From Deltaproteobacteria bacterium (GTDB lineage: Bacteria; Myxococcota; B64-G9), in assembly GCA_016935365.1 (NCBI GenBank), contig JAFGRB010000106.1, forward strand, positions 1 to 52,236: DNA of 52,236 nt, written 5' to 3'. Numbering within the stretch: the stretch's first letter is position 1; each line of letters starts with the position of its first letter. Positions 16,835-24,889 of this stretch are shown here, piece after piece. The position numbers and the translations under genes were made by a program. The notes below the pieces were generated by a model. It worked only from the letters and a program-made list of their open reading frames with translations. It ran no database searches and had not been told where the DNA came from.

Positions 16835-16862
16835 TTGACATCTGCTGTATTCTCTTTAGAGT
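16835..16862 (+). promoter_or_regulatory. Sigma70-type promoter for the PH-like/MEMO operon
   Basis: -35 TTGACA (16835-16840), 16-bp spacer, -10 TAGAGT (16857-16862). The spacer is locally AT-richer than the surrounding DNA. It is followed by AGGAGG and leads into the gene at 16900. Confidence 0.6.
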
Positions 16863-16899
16863 ACAGGAGGATATCGCGGGCGGCCTCCCATGGCTGCCC

Positions 16900-17448
16900 A
16901 TGGCTTCCGTGCTCAGGATTCACGGGGTGTTCCAGATGGGAACACGCGACATTCCAGACTCGAAGCGCGACGGCGAGCTGCACCGAGACGTGCCTCGGAT
17001 CGGCAAGGAGATGTGGGTGTTGCTGTTCTGCTTCCTGCTGCCTCCTGCCGGGGTGACCCTGGTGGGCAATGCCACGGGCGCGCTGCCTCATCAGACCCTG
17101 TGGGTCGTGCTGCTGAGCTGTCCGGTCTTCGTGATATTGATCACACTGCCTCGGCGCTACGAGATCCATGCCGACCGTCTCGCGATCGTGGGTGTCTACT
17201 ACCGATACCGCATTCCGTTCGACGACCTGAGCGAGATCCGCGCCATCTCACCGGGCCGGGCCCTGCTGCACCCGGGCTCGCTCTTCTGCTCGGACCCGGG
17301 CAAGGCCCTGGCGCTCGATAGGCTGAGTCGGCGGACGCTGGTCATCAGCCCGAGCGATCCGGAGTCCTTTCGGAAGGTGATCGAGCAGCGCCTGCACGAG
17401 CACCGGGTAGCGCAGGCGCAAGGCGCTTCCGGCAAAGAGGGAGGCTGA
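16900..17448 (+). CDS. Membrane protein with PH-like domain
   Basis: 182 residues from ATG 16900; the ATG at 16936 (MGTRDIP) is an alternative, and neither has a strong ribosome site. Two adjacent transmembrane segments (about 37-58 and 65-85) are followed by a bacterial-PH-like soluble part: RYEIHADRLAIVGVYYRYRIPFDDLSEI, shown here only as RYEIHADRL and IPFDDLSEI, typical of the beta-strand pair and acidic turn of such domains. One base separates its stop from the GTG of the MEMO-family gene, so the two form an operon. Role unknown; probably inner membrane. Confidence 0.72.
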   Translation: MASVLRIHGVFQMGTRDIPDSKRDGELHRDVPRIGKEMWVLLFCFLLPPAGVTLVGNATGALPHQTLWVVLLSCPVFVILITLPRRYEIHADRLAIVGVYYRYRIPFDDLSEIRAISPGRALLHPGSLFCSDPGKALALDRLSRRTLVISPSDPESFRKVIEQRLHEHRVAQAQGASGKEGG

Positions 17449-17449
17449 G

Positions 17450-18307
17450 GTGAGCGAAACGAGAAGGCCCGTCTTTGCACTCCAGGGCTGGTACCCGGCT
17501 GACGAGGCGAGCTGCCGTCGGGCGCTGGAAGACTACCGTCGAGACTGCCCCGAGGCGAGCGGATCCGTCGCGGGCATCGTGCCCCACGCCGGCTGGCACT
17601 TCAGCGGGCGGCTGGCCACCTGGACATTCTGCGCGCTGTCGCGCAAGGTCGAGCCCGCCTGCGTGTTCGTCTTCGGGGGGCACATGGGAAGAGCGGACCG
17701 GCCGGTCTGCATGCCCGAGGGCGCCTTCGGCACACCGCTGGGGCCGGTGGAGGTGGACGCGGAGCTCGCGGCCGAGGCTGCGAGCCGCTTCGACTGCCTC
17801 TGCGAGACGCCCGAGCGCTTCACGCCGGACAACACCCTGGAGCTGCAGATGCCCATCCTGAAGTTCTTCTGGCCCCAGGCCCGTGCTGTGGCGATGCAGG
17901 TGCCGGCCGACGCCGACCTGGCCGAGGCCATCGGTGCCTGGGCTGCGGCCGCGGGCCAGGAGAGCGGCCTCGCCGCCGTAGCCATCGGCTCGACCGATCT
18001 GACCCATTACGGAGCGAGCTACGGCTTCGTCCCGAAGGGAACCGGAGAGGCGGCCCATCGCTGGGCCAAGGAGGAGAACGACGGCCCGTTCATCGAGCGG
18101 CTGCTGGCAGCGGACGGTCCGGCTGCCGTGAAGCACGCGCTGGAGAACCACTCCGCCTGCTGCCCGGGCGCGGCCGCCGCGGCCGTGGCCTTCGCCCGCG
18201 CCCGGGGGGCGAGCAGGGGGCGACTGCTAGGCCACGTGACCTCACACGAGGTGGACGGGCGCAATGGCCCGAGCATGTGGGTGGGCTACGCCTCTATCGT
18301 GTACTGA
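17450..18307 (+). CDS. MEMO family protein (AmmeMemoRadiSam system protein B-like)
   Basis: 285-residue MEMO-family protein starting at GTG 17450. Family features are IVPHAGWHFSG (metal-ligand His), FGGHMGRADRP (second His, with GGH where GPxH is usual), EGAFGTPLGPVEVD, the NTLELQMPILKFF helix and SDLTHYGASYG. The family resembles extradiol dioxygenases in fold. In bacteria it is often linked to an AMMECR1 and a radical SAM partner; neither is adjacent here, although an unrelated radical SAM gene lies 0.9 kb away. Substrate unknown. Confidence 0.9.
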   Translation: MSETRRPVFALQGWYPADEASCRRALEDYRRDCPEASGSVAGIVPHAGWHFSGRLATWTFCALSRKVEPACVFVFGGHMGRADRPVCMPEGAFGTPLGPVEVDAELAAEAASRFDCLCETPERFTPDNTLELQMPILKFFWPQARAVAMQVPADADLAEAIGAWAAAAGQESGLAAVAIGSTDLTHYGASYGFVPKGTGEAAHRWAKEENDGPFIERLLAADGPAAVKHALENHSACCPGAAAAAVAFARARGASRGRLLGHVTSHEVDGRNGPSMWVGYASIVY

Positions 18308-18315
18308 GCTTGCAC

Positions 18316-19176
18316 TCAGGCGTCCGGGGCCGGCTCTGCGGGCGGCGGGGGCTCTGCGGATGGCGGCGGCGCTGCAGGCGGTGGGGGCTCCGCAGGTGGC
18401 GTGGCCGGCGCCTGGCCGGCGGTCGCCTCGACGAGCTGGGATGCCAGGTCGCGCGCGGCCTCGTCCATGGCCATCAGGACGATCAAGGCCAGGTCGCTTC
18501 GAAAGACCGAGTCCACGATGGCGCCCCCGATGGCCAGGCCGATCGGGAAGGTGAGCACGCCGATCGGGATCAGGTAGGCCAGGTGGGCGTTGCCCGAGCC
18601 GAGGAAGCCGCGGCCGGCAGCCGAGAGCTCGGCACCGCCCGGCAGGGTGGCGGTGAGCGAGACCAGGGCGTTCTTCTCCGAGAGCTTGGACCAGCCGTGG
18701 TAGACCGCGATCTTGGTGATCCGGATCTGGGCCTCGCCCCCACCCTCGCCCAGCTCGACCGTGGCGTTTCGAAAGCGCTCGGACAGGCGGTACTGGATGA
18801 TGTCCCGGAAGGACTCGGACAGGCCCGAGGCGTGGACGCCCCAGAGGGCGTTCTCCACGGCTTCGAACTTCTCCTTGATCCGATCCACGGGCTCGGGATC
18901 GGAGAGCTCGAAGAAGCTGCAGCCATACGTGCCCATCTCCTCGGCGATCTTCTCGTCAGCCGTCTCGATCATGATACAGCCCAGGCTCTCCCCGGCCGCC
19001 ACGCGCACCGAGATGTCCCGGTCCGCCTTGACCGGAGCAGGCGTGCTGTCCTTGGCGCGCTCGCCTTCCAGGACCTCCATGTTCTCCTTGAGCTCGAGGG
19101 CCAGCACGTTGATGCAGCCCGTGCACAGCATCGCGCTCGCGAGCAAGACGGCCAGAGCGTTCAAGCGAGTCATCAT
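18316..19176 (-). CDS. Predicted lipoprotein with Pro-rich C-terminus
   Basis: About 286 residues; the ATG at 19176 fits AGGAGAGG best (a GTG at 19179 and ATG at 19173 also start in frame). The lipobox is MLCTGC. Residues 110-215 have a mixed pattern like DUF4410-type or LPS-assembly-like lipoproteins (FRDIIQYRLSERF, EAQIRITKIAVYHGW). A hydrophobic Gly-rich stretch at about 195-220 (LIPIGVLTFPIGLAIGGAI) may be a membrane hairpin. The last ~35 residues are Pro/Ala/Glu-rich. Convergent with the MEMO gene (8 bp). Function unknown. Confidence 0.78.
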   Translation of the reverse strand: MMTRLNALAVLLASAMLCTGCINVLALELKENMEVLEGERAKDSTPAPVKADRDISVRVAAGESLGCIMIETADEKIAEEMGTYGCSFFELSDPEPVDRIKEKFEAVENALWGVHASGLSESFRDIIQYRLSERFRNATVELGEGGGEAQIRITKIAVYHGWSKLSEKNALVSLTATLPGGAELSAAGRGFLGSGNAHLAYLIPIGVLTFPIGLAIGGAIVDSVFRSDLALIVLMAMDEAARDLASQLVEATAGQAPATPPAEPPPPAAPPPSAEPPPPAEPAPDA

Positions 19177-19234
19177 CACCTCTCCTGGATGGTTGTCGTC
19201 ATCGACGAGATAAGAGCGCCTATCGCCACGGGTG

Positions 19235-20008
19235 TCAAGGCAGGGCGGCCTGCCCGAAGCCCTCGATCCGGGAGCATAGCAGGCGCCCGTCCTTGCCGAG
19301 CCCCACCAAGTCCGACGGGCCCTGGGCGCGCTCGGCCTCGAGCAGATCGGCTCTCACTCCGGCGGCCAGCTCCGCTCCGAGCGCATCGATGAGCTTGCGG
19401 GCCCGCCCCCGGTCCCACATGCGCGACCAGCCGGACGAGAGCCCGCCCGCGCCCGGCTGCCCAACGGCCACAGAGACCTGCTGGCGCTGGAGCGCGAGCG
19501 TGCGCACGTCGTCGCCGACCCTCGCATCGACCGCGGGTAGGCCCTTGCCTCGCATGCCGGCCTGCTGCGGCCAGAGGTAGACGTAGTTCAAGTGGCAGGC
19601 GATTCCGATACGGCGGGCTGCCCGCAGCAGGTTCAGGCTGTTATTGAAGGGCGATTGCTCGTCGTGATAGAGCCCGGCGCTGATCCACAGACCGCGGATG
19701 CCCGCGCGGCCGAGCGCGCGGACCAATTGCTCGGTCTCTCGTGCGCCTCGCGCCCAGCCCGCGTTGGTGATCAGGCGCACCACCGCGCCCCGAGCCCGGG
19801 CCAGACGGGTGAGCTCCAGCACCCGGCCGACGTCGAGCATCGGCTCTCCGCCGGTCAGAGCCACGTGGCTCGGCGCACGCGGCAGGGAGCCGAGAAAGCC
19901 GGCCAGCGTCTCGGGTCGGATGGGCTCGGCGTCACCCGGCCGGCAGTCGAAGCCGCAGTGCCGGCAGGCGAGATCGCATTGCTCGGTGACCTGGACGTAG
20001 AGCCGCAT
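19235..20008 (-). CDS. Radical SAM protein
   Basis: 257-residue radical SAM enzyme with the cluster motif CDLACRHC at residues 11-18, immediately after a VTEQ strand, and the SAM-binding LTGGEPML. No C-terminal auxiliary cluster (SPASM) is seen; only one distal Cys (LLCSR) occurs. It starts at ATG 20008, 3 bp after the stop of the transglutaminase gene, so it is co-transcribed with it and the PlsC-like gene. It may be a peptide-modifying or activating enzyme, but no precursor peptide was found nearby. Confidence 0.88.
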   Translation of the reverse strand: MRLYVQVTEQCDLACRHCGFDCRPGDAEPIRPETLAGFLGSLPRAPSHVALTGGEPMLDVGRVLELTRLARARGAVVRLITNAGWARGARETEQLVRALGRAGIRGLWISAGLYHDEQSPFNNSLNLLRAARRIGIACHLNYVYLWPQQAGMRGKGLPAVDARVGDDVRTLALQRQQVSVAVGQPGAGGLSSGWSRMWDRGRARKLIDALGAELAAGVRADLLEAERAQGPSDLVGLGKDGRLLCSRIEGFGQAALP

Positions 20009-20011
20009 CGA

Positions 20012-21658
20012 TCATTTCGCAACCGGCGCCTTGCGGGCTTCCAGCGGGTTCTCGGGAGACCACTCGGCGATCCCCTCCACCTCGACCTTGCAGCGGCCGG
20101 CGCAGGTGTAGCGCTCGTTGGCGTTGTAGTTCCAGTCCAGCAGCGAGGAGCCGCCGCCGCCGTGGGTCGTGATGAGGAAGTCGTGCGTCAGCCTGCCGAA
20201 GGCGGCGGCTCTCTCGGCCTCGGTCTTCTTGTCGCCCCGGGATGGATCGACCGGCACCCAGCCGTAGGGCGGCAGGTAGACCTCCGCCCAGCGGTGGTAG
20301 ACGTCGTCGAAGGAGGCGTCGTCCCGGCGCACCACCAGCGAGCCCGCGTATCGGGCCGGCAGCCCTGCCGCGCGGCACATGGCGATGAAGACGAAGGTGT
20401 ACTCCGAGCAGGAGCCCGATCCGCGCTCGAGCACCTTGGGCGCCACGTCCCAGCCGCCCACCCGCTCGTACTGCATGCGCTCGTGTATGTGGCGGTATAT
20501 CTTGCGTGCGATCCAGTACGGGTTCGTCTCCTTGCCCACGGCCTGCTCCACGGCCTTGCGGATGACCGGGTTTTGGATGTCGTACTTGGGCGCGTCGGCG
20601 AGGTAGCGCTTGCGGATCTCGACCGGGACGCGCCAGAGGCTCTGCACTCGCTGGGGGTAGAGAACGTATTGCACGTCCCAGGCCGTCAGCTCCGCGGCCA
20701 GGCGGACCGTGGCCTCGGAGCCCGCCCGGATGTCCGAGAAGTGGAAGTGGGCCGCCCTCTGACCCCACTGGTCGGTCTCGATGCGGGCCTTGCCAGCGGG
20801 CTCGAGGGCGATCTCGCGCTCGAGCTTCTGGCTTTCGAGGTCCGAGGGCAGCGCGACGAAGACCTCGACCTCCGGCAGGGGATCCGGGCCGAAGTTGCGG
20901 ACCTGGTGGGTGAAGACGACCCAGGCTCGCCGCGGCTCGCCGCGGATGCAGTACGCCTCGTCATCGCGGCGCACGGTGCTTATCTTGTCGGTCTGGTAGT
21001 CGAGCACCAGCAAGTGCTCGCCGTCGAAGGCGAGCCCCGAGGGGTGGGGCCCCGGAGAGGGAAGGCTCGCCACCACCTCCCCGCGCCGGGTATCGAGCGC
21101 ATAGAGCTGATCGGCGAGCCGGTCGGCGACCCACAGGTGCATCCCGTCGAAGGTCAGGCCGTCGACCGAGCGGCCCGGGAAGGGGATCTCGGCGATCGTG
21201 GTCCCGTCGCCCGGATCCACCCGGTGAATGCTGTGACCCGCGTCATCCGAGAGCCACAGGGCCGAGCCGTCCCAGGCGAGCGCCACCGGGATGGCGACCG
21301 GCGCGGGGACGACCCGGGTCACCAGCCCGGCGCGGCCGGGGTCGATCCGGTAGAGCTTCGCCTCCAGGGTGTCGACGCACCACAGCTGCGCGCCGTCGTA
21401 TGCCAGGCCGGCCGGCCGGTAGCCGGGGCTCCTCAGCCTCTGGAGCACGCGGCCGCCCTCGGGCTGCACGGCGATCAGCTCGTCGCTGCCGTGATCGGCG
21501 ACCCAGATCCGTTTGCCGTCGAAGGTGAGCCCGGTGCCGGTCCGGCCCGGTGCGGGCCGCTCGGACAGCACGTCGCCGGGGAGCGCCTGGCAGACGCCGG
21601 CCGAACAGAGGAGCGCTGCCGCAAGCAGGAAGGCTGCGGATCTCGGCCGTCGTCTCAT
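20012..21658 (-). CDS. Exported beta-propeller/transglutaminase-like protein
   Basis: 548 residues from ATG 21658, with a signal peptide ending VCQALPGD. Residues about 40-260 contain at least five propeller-type repeats of the pattern GLxFDGxxLWVAD...LYRIDPG. The C-terminal part (about 360-480) is a transglutaminase-like cysteine peptidase fold with the Cys in GSGSCSEYTF, His in VYHRWAEVYL and Asp in WVPVDPSRG, a complete triad. Likely a periplasmic or surface protease or cross-linking enzyme whose propeller binds a partner. It overlaps the plsC stop by 4 bp. Confidence 0.9.
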   Translation of the reverse strand: MRRRPRSAAFLLAAALLCSAGVCQALPGDVLSERPAPGRTGTGLTFDGKRIWVADHGSDELIAVQPEGGRVLQRLRSPGYRPAGLAYDGAQLWCVDTLEAKLYRIDPGRAGLVTRVVPAPVAIPVALAWDGSALWLSDDAGHSIHRVDPGDGTTIAEIPFPGRSVDGLTFDGMHLWVADRLADQLYALDTRRGEVVASLPSPGPHPSGLAFDGEHLLVLDYQTDKISTVRRDDEAYCIRGEPRRAWVVFTHQVRNFGPDPLPEVEVFVALPSDLESQKLEREIALEPAGKARIETDQWGQRAAHFHFSDIRAGSEATVRLAAELTAWDVQYVLYPQRVQSLWRVPVEIRKRYLADAPKYDIQNPVIRKAVEQAVGKETNPYWIARKIYRHIHERMQYERVGGWDVAPKVLERGSGSCSEYTFVFIAMCRAAGLPARYAGSLVVRRDDASFDDVYHRWAEVYLPPYGWVPVDPSRGDKKTEAERAAAFGRLTHDFLITTHGGGGSSLLDWNYNANERYTCAGRCKVEVEGIAEWSPENPLEARKAPVAK

Positions 21659-22404
21659 CCTCGTTCCTCTCGTCCTGTCGGGCTCTCCAGCCGGGCCTTC
21701 TCTCGGACCAGAATCTCGCGGATCTGCGACATGAGCCGGTCTCGATCGCCGAGCCCGTAGCCGGAGATGTCGAGCGGCTCGCAGTAGCGCAGCCGGATCG
21801 TGCCCGGTCGGAGCTCGAGATCCCCCTTGGTGAGCACAGCCCGCGAGCCGGTGATCGCCACCGGGATGATGGGCACACCGGCCTTGAGCGCCAGCATGAA
21901 GGGCCCTTTCTTGAACGGGCCCACCTCGCCGTCCGGGCTGACCGTGCCCTCGGGGAAGATCACGATCGGGGTGCCGGCCCGGATCCTCTCCGCAGCCCGG
22001 TCCAGCGAGGCGACGGCCTTCTCGTGGTTGGAGCGGTCGATGGGGATGTAGCCCGCCAGCCTCAGGTAGGTGCCGAAGAACGGCACCTTGAAGAGCGACT
22101 CCTTGGCCACGAAGCGCAGGTTGAGCGGGTTGGTGGCGAAGATGGCCAGGATGTCGAACCAGCTCTGGTGGTGCGGCATGAGCAAACAGGGCGTGCCCGC
22201 CGAAGGCAGGTTCTCCTGGCCGTGGGCGATGACCTCGACGCCGAAGTATCGAAGCAGCCCCGGCACCCAGATCTTGCGCACCACCCACTGGGAGATCTCC
22301 CCTCCGGGGGAGACGATGAGCGGCGTGGTGGTCAGAAACGAGCAGCCGAAGGTCCAGCCGATGGCAAAGGCCCAGTCGGTGGTGATCTTGACGGGGTTCT
22401 TCAT
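21655..22404 (-). CDS. plsC: 1-acylglycerol-3-phosphate O-acyltransferase (PlsC family)
   Basis: 249-residue acyltransferase starting at ATG 22404 after CAGGAGG. Motif I is HHQSWFD (the HX4D catalytic pair), motif II GYIPIDRSN, motif III IFPEGTVS and motif IV VPIIPVAI. An N-terminal hydrophobic segment anchors it in the inner membrane. It acylates lysophosphatidate or a related lysolipid. First gene of a minus-strand operon with the transglutaminase and radical SAM genes; a possible promoter TTGCAT-18 bp-TAGCAT lies at 22487-22458. Exact lipid substrate not determined. Confidence 0.92.
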   Translation of the reverse strand: MKNPVKITTDWAFAIGWTFGCSFLTTTPLIVSPGGEISQWVVRKIWVPGLLRYFGVEVIAHGQENLPSAGTPCLLMPHHQSWFDILAIFATNPLNLRFVAKESLFKVPFFGTYLRLAGYIPIDRSNHEKAVASLDRAAERIRAGTPIVIFPEGTVSPDGEVGPFKKGPFMLALKAGVPIIPVAITGSRAVLTKGDLELRPGTIRLRYCEPLDISGYGLGDRDRLMSQIREILVREKARLESPTGREERG

Positions 22405-22582
22405 CAGAACCTCCTGCGGCGCGGTTCCCGTGGGAAGTCGAGCGATGTCAGGGGGCGATGCTAGCATGCGTGTTGGACGGGATGCAAACCGTCGACGTCG
22501 GGCTTGACGCGGCATGCTCTGCCGTGGCGTACTGCCGCATACGCTGCCGCGCGCGCGGCCAAGACGCGAGAAGGAGGTACAC

Positions 22583-23086
22583 ATGGCCGGTGTCAACAAG
22601 GCGATTCTAGTCGGCAACCTGGGCGCGGATCCGGAGGCCCGCTACACGCAGGGCGGCTCGGCGGTGACGAACTTCCGCATCGCCACCAGCGAGCGCTGGA
22701 CGGGCCGCGACGGCCAGCCCCAGGAGCGCACCGAGTGGCATCGGATCGTGACCTTCGGGCGATTGGCCGAGCACTGCCGCGACTATCTGAGCAAGGGCCG
22801 TCAGGTCTACGTCGAGGGCCGGATCCAGACCCGCTCCTGGGAGGACCGGGACGGCAACAAGCGCTACACGACCGAGGTCGTGGCCAACACGGTGCAGTTC
22901 CTCGGAGGCCGCGGGGGCGGCCCGGATCAGGGCGGCGGCTACGACCGCGGCGGCGGGTCGGATCAGGGCGGCGGCCACGACCGCGGCGGCGGGTCGGATC
23001 AGGACAGCGGTCAGGGACAAGGCGGCGGCTTCGAGCCGGGCTTCGACGGGCCGCCGCCCATCTCCGACGACGACGTGCCGTTCTGA
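22583..23086 (+). CDS. ssb: Single-stranded DNA-binding protein
   Basis: 167 residues beginning [18 protein letters not shown], with AAGGAGGT 4 bp upstream. The OB fold (1-110) includes [23 protein letters not shown] and [17 protein letters not shown] Gly/Asp/Gln/Arg-rich linker contains a near-perfect 36-bp tandem duplication (22931-23002), and the C-terminal tip PISDDDVPF is the acidic tail that recruits repair and replication proteins. It stands alone between divergent plsC and the convergent vWA gene. A TTGACG -35-like box lies at 22504-22509. Confidence 0.97.
   Translation: MAGVNKAILVGNLGADPEARYTQGGSAVTNFRIATSERWTGRDGQPQERTEWHRIVTFGRLAEHCRDYLSKGRQVYVEGRIQTRSWEDRDGNKRYTTEVVANTVQFLGGRGGGPDQGGGYDRGGGSDQGGGHDRGGGSDQDSGQGQGGGFEPGFDGPPPISDDDVPF
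22931..23002 (+). repeat. 36-bp tandem repeat in the ssb linker
   Basis: Two consecutive 36-bp copies (22931-22966 and 22967-23002) differing at one base, which changes Tyr to His in the encoded [12 protein letters not shown] unit. It keeps the reading frame, so it only alters linker length. Confidence 0.9.
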
Positions 23087-23098
23087 CCGGGAGGCGGT

Positions 23099-24889
23099 CT
23101 ACTCGCCGCCCCGCCGGAAGATCTCCCTTCCCAGGCGCACGGCCACACCGTGGATCTCGTTCCACTCGGCAATGGGTATCATGCGCAGGCCCGTCTCCGT
23201 GAGCCCCGGGGGCGTCTGCGTGCGCATGAATTCGAGCTGTATGTTGAGCACGGCGGTCATGCGCTGGGGCGGCTGGCTCGCTCGGCGGAGGGTGTCGAGG
23301 ACCGAGGCGTCTCCGTGGCGGACATTGTAGAAGAAGTCGCCATCGGAGATCGCGATGCGCTCGATGCGCGCGTGCGAGCGGTAGCGCTCCAGGCTCTCCG
23401 CCAGCAGGCCGAAAGGAAACTGGGTGCCCGAGCCGATGTACTCGAGCAGGGCCCTGTAGAGGGTGCGCTTGTCGGCGCTGAAGTCGTCCATGGCGATCAC
23501 GTCGCCCGGGCCCGCGTACTGGACGAGCCGGACCAGGCTGCCCGCCTCCAGCGCAGCGCGGGTGAGCAGCATCCCGGCGAAGGCCAGGTGGCTCCACTGC
23601 CTCGACGGGTTGGGCATCGAGATCGAGGAGTCGATGTAGATCTCCAGCCAGGGCGCGAGCCGGCCCTGCTCGCCGGTCGTCTCGCTCTCGTACTCCCGCT
23701 CGAGCAAGGTCATGCCCGGCAAGGCGATGCCGGCCCGGCCCAGCGACGCCGCCCAGTCGATCGAGCCCGGATCGCAGCCGGCCTCCCAGTGCCGGAGCGT
23801 GCTCGGGATCAGGGGCTCCGAGCGCTCGGCAGTCTCCAGCTCGATCAGCAGCCGCTCGGCCTCGCGCTCGTAGTACCACAGCACGCTGTCGGCCACGGCC
23901 GACGGGCTCTGCCCGCAGTCGTTGCCCGCCTGGATCAGCGAGCGCAGGCCCTCCTCGATGGGATCGGTCTGCGGCCTGTCGGCGTCCTCGTCCTCGATGT
24001 CCGGGGGGAGCTCCACCAGCGCCGGATGGCGCCGGTGCTCGCGCTGCTCGTCGGCCTCCCGCTCGCTGCGGCTCAGCTGACCGACTTGCTCCAGCTCGTC
24101 GGCCTGCAGCTCGTCGAGCCCGGCGGCCAGAAAGGCCTCGAGCAGCATCTGGGAGGCGCGCGCCTTCTCGTCGGCCACGGCGTAGGGCCAGATCGCCTCG
24201 ACGAAGAGATCGAGCCAGACGAAGGCGTTGTCCGGCGCGGCGCGCAGCGCCGCGGCCAGCGCGCGCGAGTCAGCGCGCCACTGCGGGCAGACGGCGTCGA
24301 GGCGAGGAGCTTGCCAGGTGGCCAGCAGTGGTGGATCGGGCTTCCACAGGGCCTCGTAGAGCGCCAGGGTGAAGGCAAAGGCGGCCGATGCGGGGCCCTC
24401 GGGCTCATCGCGAACCATGGCGCGATAGATGGCCTGGTAGTCGCGCCCGTAGCGATCGCAAAGCTCGTCGTTGACCCGGACGTCCAGCAGCAGATTGAGC
24501 AAGTAGTCGAAGTGCGAGGCTTCGAAATGCGCACCGACGTTGACTTCCCCGGGCCGCTCGCACTCGAGCGCGGTGACCAGCTTGCGCATGCGGGTGAGGA
24601 GCTTGGCGCTGGTGACCAGGGTCTGGGGATGGCGGCAGTGGTGGCCCGCCTCGTGTGCGAAGAGCGCCTCCATCCGGTCGGCGATGCCTGCGGACCGGAC
24701 ATGTCCAAGGTCTATCCGGGTCTGGCGGTCGCGCAGGTCGATCCAGGCGATCTCTCCGCTGCCGTCCACCACCGTGGGCAGCGACAGGTCCACGCCCAGG
24801 CCCCAGGCGTCAAGGGCGCTCCGCCAGGCGGGCCGAAGCTCCGCCGGCAGGGCCTGGGCGGCGGATGGGCCCTTGGCCGCACGGGTCAC
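23099..24889 (-). CDS. HExxH metallopeptidase-like / vWA domain protein
   Basis: 596 residues from GTG 24889, which overlaps the MoxR stop (GTGA). Near the N-terminus ALFAHEAGHHCRHP (H79, E80, H83) is a zinc-peptidase HExxH motif, followed by a helical part with an acidic centre (PPDIEDEDADRPQTDP). The C-terminal ~190 residues are a von Willebrand A-like domain with the MIDAS sequence YIDSSISMPNPS and FDxNVRH-like later strands. This resembles the DUF2201 (COG3864) metallopeptidase/vWA proteins that accompany MoxR ATPases. It would be the client-facing partner of the AAA+ ring. No signal peptide, so cytoplasmic. Confidence 0.88.
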   Translation of the reverse strand: MTRAAKGPSAAQALPAELRPAWRSALDAWGLGVDLSLPTVVDGSGEIAWIDLRDRQTRIDLGHVRSAGIADRMEALFAHEAGHHCRHPQTLVTSAKLLTRMRKLVTALECERPGEVNVGAHFEASHFDYLLNLLLDVRVNDELCDRYGRDYQAIYRAMVRDEPEGPASAAFAFTLALYEALWKPDPPLLATWQAPRLDAVCPQWRADSRALAAALRAAPDNAFVWLDLFVEAIWPYAVADEKARASQMLLEAFLAAGLDELQADELEQVGQLSRSEREADEQREHRRHPALVELPPDIEDEDADRPQTDPIEEGLRSLIQAGNDCGQSPSAVADSVLWYYEREAERLLIELETAERSEPLIPSTLRHWEAGCDPGSIDWAASLGRAGIALPGMTLLEREYESETTGEQGRLAPWLEIYIDSSISMPNPSRQWSHLAFAGMLLTRAALEAGSLVRLVQYAGPGDVIAMDDFSADKRTLYRALLEYIGSGTQFPFGLLAESLERYRSHARIERIAISDGDFFYNVRHGDASVLDTLRRASQPPQRMTAVLNIQLEFMRTQTPPGLTETGLRMIPIAEWNEIHGVAVRLGREIFRRGGE

